A stretch of DNA of 64,000 nucleotides from JADJXV01 sp046328995 (GTDB lineage Bacteria > Bacteroidota > Ignavibacteria > Kapaibacteriales > UBA961), in the NCBI GenBank assembly GCA_046328995.1, contig JAXLVN010000004.1:1-64000 (forward strand), given 5' to 3'. Position numbers and translations under genes: made by a program. Position 1 is the first letter of the stretch; each line of letters begins with the position of its first letter. Positions 1 to 7,650 of this stretch are shown here, one piece after another. The notes beneath the pieces are model-generated. The model did not search any database and was not told the DNA's origin. It saw nothing but the letters and a program-made list of their open reading frames with translations.

Positions 1-43
1 CATATAGTTTAAAGTAATAAAATCAAACACATACCAACCAAAG

Positions 44-75
44 TCTCCTCCCGGGAGGAGATTTAGAGGTGGGTT
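44..75. repeat. Palindromic intergenic repeat overlapping the lpxK stop
   Basis: An 18-bp perfect palindrome (TCTCCTCCCGGGAGGAGA, 44-61) is followed by a TTTAGAGGTGGGTT tail. The lpxK stop codon (63-65) and its last codons lie in the tail, so the gene ends inside the element. There is no T-run on the minus strand after the hairpin, so a classical terminator is not supported. I recall similar phrases as dispersed repeats in related genomes, but this is untested. Confidence 0.5.
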
Positions 76-1070
76 ACCCTATTCATCATCCCCAAAAACT
101 CATCCCGCTTATCCGCAATCACCGTTCGAATCGACACGCACAGCACATCTATTCCATGTGATTGAAATTCATCGATATAAGAAATGAGTTTAACTGCATC
201 TTTCTCTGTAGTAATAATCGCCTGCACGTTTGCCTGCGTGCATTCAGCAATAAATGTTCTACAATCTGCCAGCGTATAAGCATGATGATCGGCAAAGGTG
301 CAATGTTTGATAGGTTGAATCCCCTCGTTCGCGAGTGTCACTTCGAATCTTGCGGGATGTGCAATTGCTGATACAGCAAGAAGCTGTTTGGGAAGTTGAA
401 TTGTTGAATTGTTCGTTGAATTCCCCGCTCTCAGTCCGGCTTTCGTGAGCTTATACACGCCGTTCCACTCGGTACGGATACTAATAATCAGCGCATGATT
501 GATGTCGGTAGGAATATCCTGCGGTGAAATTCCCTCGTGCAACGCAATGACATTCGCACGTTTGAGAGCGCTCCAGGGTTCGCGCAGGCGACCAATGGGT
601 AAGAGCGCCTTTTGCCGCAGCGTAAATTCATCAATAATCACAATATCCATATCCCGATGCAATGCGCGGTGTTGGAATCCATCATCGAGGAGGATGAGGT
701 TCGCTCCGAAACGTTCGACGGCAGTGCGCGCGCCTTCAACGCGCTCCGCATTCGCTATCACGGGAATAGGAAAAAGGGTGGCATGCATCATGAGTTCATC
801 GCCGGACTCCGCGCTCGTCGCAAGGATAGTTGTACCATCCGACACCACCACTTCCCCATTCCCTGAACGCTTATACCCGCGGCTAATGACAGCAGGACGC
901 GCCTTCATCGCAAGTGCCTCGCGCACAAGCATCTGCACAAAGGGCGATTTCCCGCTTCCGCCGGTGGAGATATTCCCTACGCTGATCACCGGCACGGCAG
1001 CATGACGCACAGCGCGCAAGCGGCGGTCATAGAGCATGTTGTTGAGGCGGACGAAGGAGGAGTAGAGCAT
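63..1070 (-). CDS. lpxK: Tetraacyldisaccharide 4'-kinase LpxK
   Basis: Phosphorylates the 4' position of the lipid A disaccharide precursor with ATP, late in the Raetz pathway, at the inner face of the cytoplasmic membrane. The 335-residue length is normal for the family. The P-loop variant GNISTGGSGKSP is at residues 32-43, ISRGYKR at 62-68, GDE at 90-92 and the conserved DDGFQH at 129-134. The N-terminus (MLYSSFVRLNNMLYDRR) is a few residues shorter than many homologues, but an in-frame stop 18 bp upstream of this ATG leaves no longer start. No clear Shine-Dalgarno is visible. It is a single gene; the rest of the lipid A pathway is not in the window. Its 3' end runs into a palindromic repeat. 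The gene implies an outer membrane with lipopolysaccharide. Confidence 0.95.
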   Translation of the reverse strand: MLYSSFVRLNNMLYDRRLRAVRHAAVPVISVGNISTGGSGKSPFVQMLVREALAMKARPAVISRGYKRSGNGEVVVSDGTTILATSAESGDELMMHATLFPIPVIANAERVEGARTAVERFGANLILLDDGFQHRALHRDMDIVIIDEFTLRQKALLPIGRLREPWSALKRANVIALHEGISPQDIPTDINHALIISIRTEWNGVYKLTKAGLRAGNSTNNSTIQLPKQLLAVSAIAHPARFEVTLANEGIQPIKHCTFADHHAYTLADCRTFIAECTQANVQAIITTEKDAVKLISYIDEFQSHGIDVLCVSIRTVIADKRDEFLGMMNRVTHL

Positions 1071-1105
1071 GTTACAAGTAATTACCAGTTATATAGTTAT
1101 TTCTT

Positions 1106-1190
1106 TTCTTCAATCACAGAGTGATTGTATGTTTGTAGAATGTTATTACCAAAACCATTCTTCAATCACAGAGTGATTGTATGTTTGTAG
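1106..1190. repeat. Tandem pair of hairpin repeats (CAATCAC/GTGATTG)
   Basis: Two 33-bp copies (1106-1138 and 1158-1190, period 52 bp) are identical and contain the hairpin CAATCAC-AGA-GTGATTG. A third unit follows with the same flank (AAAAGCCATTCTTC), but its hairpin is replaced by GGCCCCGGTCGGGGTC at about 1215-1230. Another copy of the first hairpin lies at 2325-2353. They occupy most of the lpxK-lipoprotein spacer (1071-1288). Confidence 0.7.
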
Positions 1191-1288
1191 CAAGTTATTC
1201 CAAAAGCCATTCTTCGGCCCCGGTCGGGGTCGAATATATAAGCGTTCTGCTACTGTTCAATGTTGCAAACACTACCCCTACTATCATT

Positions 1289-2185
1289 CTAATACCCAGC
1301 TTTTCGTAAAATTTCAATTGCTTTGTCTGCCATTGTAGATCCTCTCTTTTTCACTCGCTGGTAGTGTTTCATCCCAGATGAATAATCATGGGAAAACACA
1401 TAAATAGCACCACGGAAATAATTTGCGGCGATTAGGTTTGGATTCCGGCGGAGTGCGTTATCAAGGTATGTAGCTGATAATTTATATTGTTTTTCACGAA
1501 AATATATATAACCAAGAAAATAATTAAAAAGCGTACTCAATGGTCGTATAGAAATCTCCTTCAGTAATAACTCCTTGAATTTGATTAACTCATCCGGATT
1601 TTCTAACAGAATTGCATTTATTTTACATGTCAATACTAAATCTCCATATCCATCTATCGTAGATAGCGAATCTGCTGTTGCATGAAGCAGTTTGAAATCT
1701 TTTTTATCTATGAGAGAATCTACAATCTTAGACATCTTTTCCTGTTCTTTAAATAGTCTTAAAAAGGCAGAATTGATAAAATCGTACCTGAACATATAGG
1801 TCGTAGTATTTTGAGTGAAGATTGAAAGCAGAGAAGATTTATCGGTGAAATTGATGACTAATGAATCAAATACACTATAATACCCATAACTGAGAATAAT
1901 ACTGTCTGCGATCTGAGCTATACGCTCATTACCCACAGATAAATCGTTACTATTCTGAGGATTGTGAATAGTAATCGTCATCATGATACGCTCGACAGAA
2001 TCAGAATAGGTGAAAGTAGATAAATATCCGGTGATACTATCTGCTCCTAAGCTATTCCGCAATTTATCTATTGTTCTGCTATCGCTAAATATTAGGGGGT
2101 ACATTTTTTCGGGTGTCGTCTCGACTTTACAACCTATCATTGAAAGTGAATACATTACGATCAATGAGGATAGAAAGAAATTCAT
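1289..2185 (-). CDS. Putative lipoprotein with C-terminal TPR-like repeats
   Basis: I do not recognise a named family. The start was placed at the ATG at 2185 rather than the upstream one at 2239, because it begins a compact signal peptide (MNFFLSSLIVMYSLSMIGC) ending in a lipobox-like SMIGC, giving a 298-residue product. After the Cys comes a region without recognisable motifs. The last 100 or so residues read as TPR-like helices (FNYFLGYIYFREKQYKLSA, LDNALRRNPNLIAANYFRGA). It is probably anchored in an envelope membrane and may act as a scaffold. The gene is AT-richer than its neighbours. Hairpin repeats flank it on both sides, so it may sit in a variable locus. The lipoprotein call depends on the chosen start. 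Confidence 0.6.
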   Translation of the reverse strand: MNFFLSSLIVMYSLSMIGCKVETTPEKMYPLIFSDSRTIDKLRNSLGADSITGYLSTFTYSDSVERIMMTITIHNPQNSNDLSVGNERIAQIADSIILSYGYYSVFDSLVINFTDKSSLLSIFTQNTTTYMFRYDFINSAFLRLFKEQEKMSKIVDSLIDKKDFKLLHATADSLSTIDGYGDLVLTCKINAILLENPDELIKFKELLLKEISIRPLSTLFNYFLGYIYFREKQYKLSATYLDNALRRNPNLIAANYFRGAIYVFSHDYSSGMKHYQRVKKRGSTMADKAIEILRKAGY

Positions 2186-2324
2186 AAAATTCAGATAAAT
2201 AGTTGATGGTACTGTAAATAGTGTAAGGCGAACAGACAAATGCTTTTCAAAATAGTTACAATCAATTTTTCCATTTTGAAAGTAGTTTCCAAATGCCCAA
2301 ACGGGAATTGATTGCCGTCATCTT

Positions 2325-2353
2325 TTCTTCAATCACAGAGTGATTGCATGTTT
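2325..2353. repeat. Third copy of the CAATCAC hairpin repeat
   Basis: TTCTTCAATCACAGAGTGAT followed by TGCATGTTT matches the two copies at 1106-1190 with one base change near the end. Confidence 0.6.
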
Positions 2354-2477
2354 AGAATGAGATTTCCGAAAACTAATTAGATTGGCTTTTCCCTGCCACC
2401 CCACGCCAAGCCGTAAACTCCATAGAATGTCTGATTGCTTTATAGAACCGAATGTCAACATTTATTGTACGGAGTAG

Positions 2478-2622
2478 CTGTCTGAACTGTGATTTATGTG
2501 ATTTATGTGATTTAATCTGGCTGCGATGTAAGAGATGTAAGATAATGCAGTAAGAATTGAGAACCTCGCAAAAATTACAATCACAGCAATCACCACAATC
2601 CCAAAAATCACAGTTCAGACAG
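2478..2622. repeat. Inverted-repeat element (CTGTCTGAACTGTGATTT ends)
   Basis: Perfect 18-bp inverted ends (2478-2495 and 2605-2622) enclose 109 bp with direct repeats of GATTTATGT on one side and CAATCAC-like repeats on the other. The size and terminal inverted repeats resemble a small non-autonomous element. It has no coding capacity, and no target-site duplication was established. Confidence 0.5.
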
Positions 2623-2678
2623 TAGAATACGATTCGAGCTGTTGAACCAAATACCCGAACGGGAAATAGTATTTACCC

Positions 2679-2706
2679 GTAGAGACGTTGCATGCAACGT
2701 CTCTAC
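2679..2706. repeat. 28-bp palindrome, family A (intergenic copy 1)
   Basis: Perfect palindrome with half-site GTAGAGACGTTGCA. The identical 28-mer occurs in frame inside cyclase genes at 16,862 and 44,193. Confidence 0.9.
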
Positions 2707-2755
2707 AATTTGCTACGACCCCTGTTCATTTACCATGTTTTTTATCGGGATAACC

Positions 2756-2783
2756 GTGGAGACGTTGCATGCAACGTCTCTAC
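2756..2783. repeat. 28-bp palindrome, family A (intergenic copy 2, overlaps a stop codon)
   Basis: Differs from the consensus by one base at the left end (GTGGAGACGTTGCA). On the minus strand its terminal GTAGAG supplies the TAG stop (2782-2780) of the M1 peptidase. Confidence 0.85.
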
Positions 2784-5278
2784 TTGATAATCTTCTCCAA
2801 CACATCCTTCTCCCATTGCTTCCACTCTTTACCGCGGTAATACTTCACAATTTTCGCTTTCGACTCTAATTGCTGATAGAAATACGTGAGCGTTTCTTTC
2901 GCAGGCGTCGCGAGACGTTCGTTGGGATTGAGCGCGCCGTCGATGAGGTTGGCTATCACCATGTCTGAACAGTAGTTAAGACGCTTGAGAGCATTGAAAG
3001 CGTTGCGACGAGTCCAGAATTCATACACCGGTCCGGCGTATTCGACGAGCTTCTCGGTGGCTGCTTTGGCGTCGATGCCGAGCGACTCCTGACTCGGACT
3101 CTTGCCCGGGATTGCAATCGCGCCCTTGTCTTGTGCGGCAAGGGTTTCGAGCCATTTGATACGCACCTGATTGTACATCCCGATCTCACTCTTTGTCTGC
3201 GCTAAATACTGCGGCACATCCTGCGGATACGCCTCCGACAGCTTGTCGATGGCACTCGAAATAAGCGCATAGGAGGAGTCTTTGAGTAAAAATTCCACAT
3301 CCGAACGGTAATCTGCAGGAACGCCCTTGATGTTATTCAAAGCTGCTTTGCGAACGTCTATATCCTTATCTTTGAATGCCTTATGCATCACTGATTTTGC
3401 TGCGTCGGTCTTTTCGTCCGCAAGCTGCGAGATTACTTCCGACTTCATCGCGCTGTACTTTTCACGGTCGAAGACCTGCGCGAGGAGTTTGTGCTTGGCA
3501 TTCACATCACTCGAATCGCTTTTGAGTCCTACGAGCGCGTCATAACGGTCAATCATATTCGGCGCGCCGAGTACTTGTGCTTTCAGCTCTTCGAAGGGCT
3601 TTTTGAACGTCAATTTTTTGATAATTCTACTTGCAGGGTCAAATAAAACATACGCCACGTCCTTATTATTCGCATTCGGAATCACCACCGTTTCCTGTTC
3701 TTTTTCAATCCATTCGCGCTTTTTCTCGCTTGTTCCGTCAGCATAATGCACTTCGAATTCCACCGGCATTTTAAAGAGTCCCGACAGCTCATCCCGCGGC
3801 TGAATCTGCGCTACCGAAATGCGCGTTTCACGTCCCGATTTACCACGCAAATCATCCCATTTTACCTCATAATGCGGTTCGCCGCCGCGATACAACCATT
3901 CATCAAAAAACCAATTCGGCGTCACACCCAGCACATCCTGAAAGGCGAGATAGAGGTCATTGGTCTCGACATTTGCATACCCGTGTTTCGTGAGGTAATA
4001 CTTTATCACGCGCTTAAATTCTTCCTCGCCAAAGACATAGTTCATCATGTCGATGACGGCTGCACCTTTGGGATAAAACCTCGAACCTCCCGCCTGCGTG
4101 TGTACAATCGGCAAACGGTCTTTTTCCGATGCCGCGAGCGCTGCGTTTTGTTCGCCCCGACGTGACCACTGATACGCATCTTCACCAAAGTATTTCCGGG
4201 TGAAAATAGTCGGGTAATACGTTGCAAAGCTCTCCTGCAGCCATGTGCCTTTCAAGCTGCGCGCGGTAATTAAATCGCCAAACCATTGGTGTGTAAGCTC
4301 ATGCACATTTGTGCCGACATAGCTCCGGTCGAGAAATCCACGCGCATCGACTTGGGAGAAATCGCCAAAGACTGTCGCCGTGGTATTTTCCATCGCACCA
4401 AACGTAAACTCCTGCACCGGAATCTGCGAGTACGATTCCCACGGATAGGGCACGCCGGTCTGCTCTTCGAGGAAGTCAATTGCCTCGGTCGAGTAACGAT
4501 ATGTCGGCTCCATGCGCTCCGGATAATCGGTATAATACCACAAATGCACCGGCACACCCGACTTCGTCTTGCGATTCTCAATGGAATATTTTCCAATTCC
4601 AAGCATCAAAAGATACCCCGCATGCGGATGCGTCATCGTGTAATGCCATGTTTTGGTGCCGTTGCTATTGTTTTTCTCGCTGACTTTTGTTCCGTTGGAG
4701 AGGACTTGATAGTCCTTGTCAAACGTAATAATCGTCTCGGTAATAAATTTATCATTCGCATCATCGTACATCGGTATCCATGCGCGGTTGTCGATTGCCT
4801 GACCTTGTGTCCATATTTGTTTATGAGTTGCGCCCATTTCCTTGGTGTTTTTCACATCCGTATTCCACCCGATGAAATAGAGTCCTTTCCGCGGCGTGGC
4901 TTCGTAATTGAAAATAATCGAGTCGGTACTTCCCCACGAAAGCGCCGGCGACGGATAAACGATGACCGTCGAGTCAGTGGAGCGAAAGCGGAGGGTTTTG
5001 CCGTTCAAGGTCGCAGATTTGATGGTAATTTTCAGTGCGTCAAACACAATCGAATCAACGCCACGACGAAGCGGCGTAAAGAGATGCGTCACCACACCTT
5101 TGACGATACCTTTCGGCGCGTCAAATTCGACTTTAAGCGTCATCCGGCTGATGTCGATCGGGTGTTCGCGCGGCTCACCGAGTGGCTCGGTATAGTGCGA
5201 TTCGGTGTGAAAAAACTGTCCAAAGCCGGCGACAGAACTGCAAATAAACAAGGCAAGAAGGAGGAGCAATCGGCGCAT
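2780..5278 (-). CDS. Secreted M1-family zinc aminopeptidase with HEAT-like C-terminus
   Basis: Gluzincin of the M1 family, expected to remove N-terminal residues from peptides outside the cytoplasm. The start at 5278 was chosen over the upstream ATG at 5404 because it begins a clear signal peptide (MRRLLLLLALFICSSVAGFG) and gives an 832-residue product. The exopeptidase motif GAMEN is at about residues 294-298. The zinc site HELTHQ is at 326-331, with the third ligand Glu 18 residues after the second His (WLQESF, about 349). The last 250 or so residues carry helical HEAT-like repeats (DVRKAALNNIKG), as in many bacterial M1 enzymes. No T9SS sorting tail is present. The stop codon lies inside a palindromic repeat shared with the cyclase genes, so the original 3' end may have been altered. 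Confidence 0.92.
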   Translation of the reverse strand: MRRLLLLLALFICSSVAGFGQFFHTESHYTEPLGEPREHPIDISRMTLKVEFDAPKGIVKGVVTHLFTPLRRGVDSIVFDALKITIKSATLNGKTLRFRSTDSTVIVYPSPALSWGSTDSIIFNYEATPRKGLYFIGWNTDVKNTKEMGATHKQIWTQGQAIDNRAWIPMYDDANDKFITETIITFDKDYQVLSNGTKVSEKNNSNGTKTWHYTMTHPHAGYLLMLGIGKYSIENRKTKSGVPVHLWYYTDYPERMEPTYRYSTEAIDFLEEQTGVPYPWESYSQIPVQEFTFGAMENTTATVFGDFSQVDARGFLDRSYVGTNVHELTHQWFGDLITARSLKGTWLQESFATYYPTIFTRKYFGEDAYQWSRRGEQNAALAASEKDRLPIVHTQAGGSRFYPKGAAVIDMMNYVFGEEEFKRVIKYYLTKHGYANVETNDLYLAFQDVLGVTPNWFFDEWLYRGGEPHYEVKWDDLRGKSGRETRISVAQIQPRDELSGLFKMPVEFEVHYADGTSEKKREWIEKEQETVVIPNANNKDVAYVLFDPASRIIKKLTFKKPFEELKAQVLGAPNMIDRYDALVGLKSDSSDVNAKHKLLAQVFDREKYSAMKSEVISQLADEKTDAAKSVMHKAFKDKDIDVRKAALNNIKGVPADYRSDVEFLLKDSSYALISSAIDKLSEAYPQDVPQYLAQTKSEIGMYNQVRIKWLETLAAQDKGAIAIPGKSPSQESLGIDAKAATEKLVEYAGPVYEFWTRRNAFNALKRLNYCSDMVIANLIDGALNPNERLATPAKETLTYFYQQLESKAKIVKYYRGKEWKQWEKDVLEKIIK

Positions 5279-5881
5279 AGAAGTCCTTAAATATGTTGAG
5301 TAAACATCAAGAAGTTGAATATTTTCACAAAAATACAATTTTACCGCCGTTGGACTATAGTTTTGGTTCCCCTTCTGCCTATTCCAAGCGTCGCCTGCGG
5401 TCACCCGTTGCCGTCCAGGCGTTTATTTGGAATACAGAGATAGATATGGCAATGCCGTTCTGCCGGTATTTTTTAACGCAGAGGCGCAGAGGTGCAGAGA
5501 TATCATTGCATTTTCCGGGGCTTCATGTTGAAAATCAGTTTTAAGCACAATGAACGCTACGGTAACCCCAAAGAACACTATAGATACCGGTATTTCCGAT
5601 GATAGTACGGCTTTGCGATTACTACTCTAGTCATACATAAAGAGTGAGAAATCTTTGCGTTCTCTGCGCCTCTGCGTTAAAATCCACCGTATAGCTATTC
5701 ATAGGGACCAAACAAGTTGCCCTTCCAAGGATACCGAAGTAGAACTCCCGGAAATTTGAGGTAGTAGCTTCCATAAATGCATCATTTCCTTGCTCACTAA
5801 TTCAAAAACAGCTATCTTGCCGGAAGTACACAATTTTACCGGTAATTTCTCTCATTTTCCCATTTTTTTTCGGAGGTCACA
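5279..5881. other. Intergenic region between divergent genes, with an inverted repeat pair
   Basis: No credible gene. TTTTAACGCAGAGGCGCAGAG occurs at 5471-5491 and inverted at 5662-5682, 170 bp apart. The rest must contain promoters for the leftward peptidase and the rightward WD40 gene. TATCTTG near 5812 loosely resembles a Bacteroidota -7 box, but I do not claim it. A strong ribosome binding site, GGAGG at 5872-5876, precedes the WD40 start. Confidence 0.65.
5471..5682. repeat. Inverted pair of AACGCAGAGGCGCAGAG repeats
   Basis: 21 identical bases at 5471-5491 and, inverted, at 5662-5682. Beyond these the flanks differ (GTGCAGAGA versus AACGCAAAGA). It could fold as a long stem with a 170-base loop, or be two independent dispersed repeats. 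Confidence 0.55.
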
Positions 5882-7255
5882 ATGCAACGTTTATTCACAA
5901 TGATATTCATCGCAACTCTCTTCTGCAGCAGCACCTACGCACCTGCTCAAGAGAAACCACATGGCGCTCGTATTCTCAGTGGCACACCGGGTACGGTGCT
6001 GTTTGATTTGAAGGGACATACAGAGTATGTCAAAGATGTTCGCTGGAGTCCGGACGGTACAAAATTAGCCACCGTGTCAGGCGGCGCGCTCGATAATTCT
6101 GCCATTGTCTGGTCGGCTGTGACCGGCGAGAAACTCTATACGTTACCGTATGCAAAATCTATTAGTTGGAGTCCGGACGGTACAAAATTAGCCACCGTGT
6201 CAGGCGGAGCGCTCGATAATTCTGCCATTGTCTGGTCGGCGGTGACCGGTGAGAAACTCTATACGTTACCCTATGCAAAATCTATTAGTTGGAGCCCGGA
6301 CGGCTCGAAAATTGCAACAGCAAGCGCAGATAAAACGGCAAGTATTTGGTCAACAACAAACCCCGGTATGCCCTTAGTACTCAATGGTCATTCAAAACCG
6401 GTGACGCATGTGGTATGGAGTCCGAACGGCGAAAAACTGCTGACAGCGAGCGCTGATACGTCAGCAATTATCTGGTCATCTGTAAGTGGCGAAAAGCTCC
6501 AGACACTGAAAGGACATACATCTACGATTCAAGATGTGAGTTGGAGCCCGGACGGGAGTAAAATTGCAACCGCAAGTTCGGATAAGAGTTGTATAATTTG
6601 GCAGTCTTCAAATGGTCAGAAGCTCTTTACTTTGAATCACCAACAGAGAGTTAGGACTGTAAACTGGAGCCCTGATAACTCAAAAATAGTAACATCAAGT
6701 GCTGATATATCTGTTGTATGGTCTGTATTCAATGGTGAAAAACTCCAAACTCTAACAGGGCATAAATCAGAAGTATATACCGCACACTGGAGTCCGGACG
6801 GCTCCAAAATAGCCACTGCAAGTCTGGACAGTACAGCTATTATCTGGTCGGCTGACGGCACAAAACTCCTCACCCTCAAAGGACATACAGAAAATACCGG
6901 CGTCAATACCGCGCGCTGGAGTCCGGACGGCAAAAGAGTAGCCACCGGCGGCGATGACCACACTGCAAAAATCTGGTACATAACCGACCCCAACAGCGTC
7001 GAAGAATTCCCTGCTCCGACTACTACAGGATTCACCCTTTACCCGAATCCCGCAGACAACAATATCCATCTGAATTTTGGAGAATCAATCGCGCATCCGA
7101 CGACGCTCCGACTCGTAACAATGCTTGGCATTCAAGCAGCAATCGTCACAATCCCGCAAGGCATACGCGAGTGGACGCTCAGCGTGGAAGGATTGCCGGC
7201 AGGTATATACAGCGTGCAGTGGAATGGCACGGCGCGCGCGCTGGTAGTGGAGTAA
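5882..7255 (+). CDS. Secreted WD40 beta-propeller protein with T9SS sorting domain (short paralogue)
   Basis: Predicted export through Sec and then the type IX system, for release or attachment at the cell surface. The ATG follows a strong GGAGG at 5-nt spacing. Residues 1-22 are a signal peptide (MQRLFTMIFIATLFCSSTYA). Residues 40-375 are about eight WD40 blades with the recurring WSPDGSKIATAS/WS..GEKL pattern. Residues 384-457 are a type A sorting domain starting FTLYPNPA and ending with the WNGTARALVVE strand. A 123-bp exact-length tandem duplication adds one blade copy. The 5' 140 bp and the sorting-domain region are nearly identical to the next gene, while the propellers have diverged. 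A rho-independent terminator follows. Ligand unknown; propellers of this kind usually bind proteins. Confidence 0.9.
   Translation: MQRLFTMIFIATLFCSSTYAPAQEKPHGARILSGTPGTVLFDLKGHTEYVKDVRWSPDGTKLATVSGGALDNSAIVWSAVTGEKLYTLPYAKSISWSPDGTKLATVSGGALDNSAIVWSAVTGEKLYTLPYAKSISWSPDGSKIATASADKTASIWSTTNPGMPLVLNGHSKPVTHVVWSPNGEKLLTASADTSAIIWSSVSGEKLQTLKGHTSTIQDVSWSPDGSKIATASSDKSCIIWQSSNGQKLFTLNHQQRVRTVNWSPDNSKIVTSSADISVVWSVFNGEKLQTLTGHKSEVYTAHWSPDGSKIATASLDSTAIIWSADGTKLLTLKGHTENTGVNTARWSPDGKRVATGGDDHTAKIWYITDPNSVEEFPAPTTTGFTLYPNPADNNIHLNFGESIAHPTTLRLVTMLGIQAAIVTIPQGIREWTLSVEGLPAGIYSVQWNGTARALVVE
6044..6289 (+). repeat. 123-bp tandem duplication of a WD40 blade
   Basis: Units 6044-6166 and 6167-6289 differ by only a few silent-looking bases, and each encodes 41 residues (one blade of the form LATVSGGALDNSAIVWSAV). 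It is in frame and recent. Confidence 0.9.
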
Positions 7256-7280
7256 ATAGCATAGCGCAGTAGATTACAAA

Positions 7281-7312
7281 GCCCACCGAGAAAAAAATCG
7301 GTGGGCTTTTTT
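7281..7312 (+). terminator. Rho-independent terminator after the first WD40 gene
   Basis: Stem GCCCACCGA/TCGGTGGGC (9 bp, A-rich loop) followed by six T, 26 bp after the WD40 stop codon. Confidence 0.9.
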
Positions 7313-7650
7313 ATGCTGTGAAATATTTCGGTATCTTGCGGTAAGTATTTTTTAATATAGAGTTTCCGCATCAAATTTCCGATGGAATATACTTCATTCA
7401 GGCAGCCCTGTAAGGGTGAAATATCAATAGTAAGAACGCCCAAAAAACTCATAAAAGCTCCATCGGAGCGAAATAGTTGGTGGAATCGACGTATTTATGT
7501 CGCTCCTACGGAGCTTTGTTTCAAAGAATTGTCCATTTTCTAGTACGATTTCGCTCCGAGTGGAGCTATCAGATAGTTTGCACATTTTGATGCGGAAACC
7601 CTATTTTTAATAGCATATTTCGCACACTTTTCATTTTTTCGGAGGTCACA
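7313..7650. other. Spacer with degenerate GAGCTCC-type repeats
   Basis: No gene. AAAGCTCCATCGGAGCGAAAT (7454-7474), CGCTCCTACGGAGCTTTGT (7501-7519) and ATTTCGCTCCGAGTGGAGCT (7548-7567) are small palindromes in alternating orientation around the phrase GCTCC-GGAGC. They follow the phrase TGTAAGGGTGAAATATCAAT. The ribosome binding site GGAGG (7641-7645) of the next gene is the same as for the first WD40 gene. Confidence 0.55.

Larger units (their letters stand above)
2240..2779. other. Repeat-rich spacer without a gene
   Basis: No credible coding region. The spacer holds a copy of the CAATCAC/GTGATTG hairpin (2325-2353), an 18-bp inverted repeat pair (2478-2495 and 2605-2622), short direct repeats of TTTATGTGA and ATGTAAGAG, and two copies of the 28-bp GTAGAGACGTTGCA-type palindrome. 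A promoter for the leftward lipoprotein gene should lie at the left end, but I cannot identify it. Confidence 0.7.

Noticed and set aside
4286..5290. 334-codon plus-strand open frame
   Set aside because: It is antisense to the M1 peptidase, whose catalytic motifs lie on the other strand.
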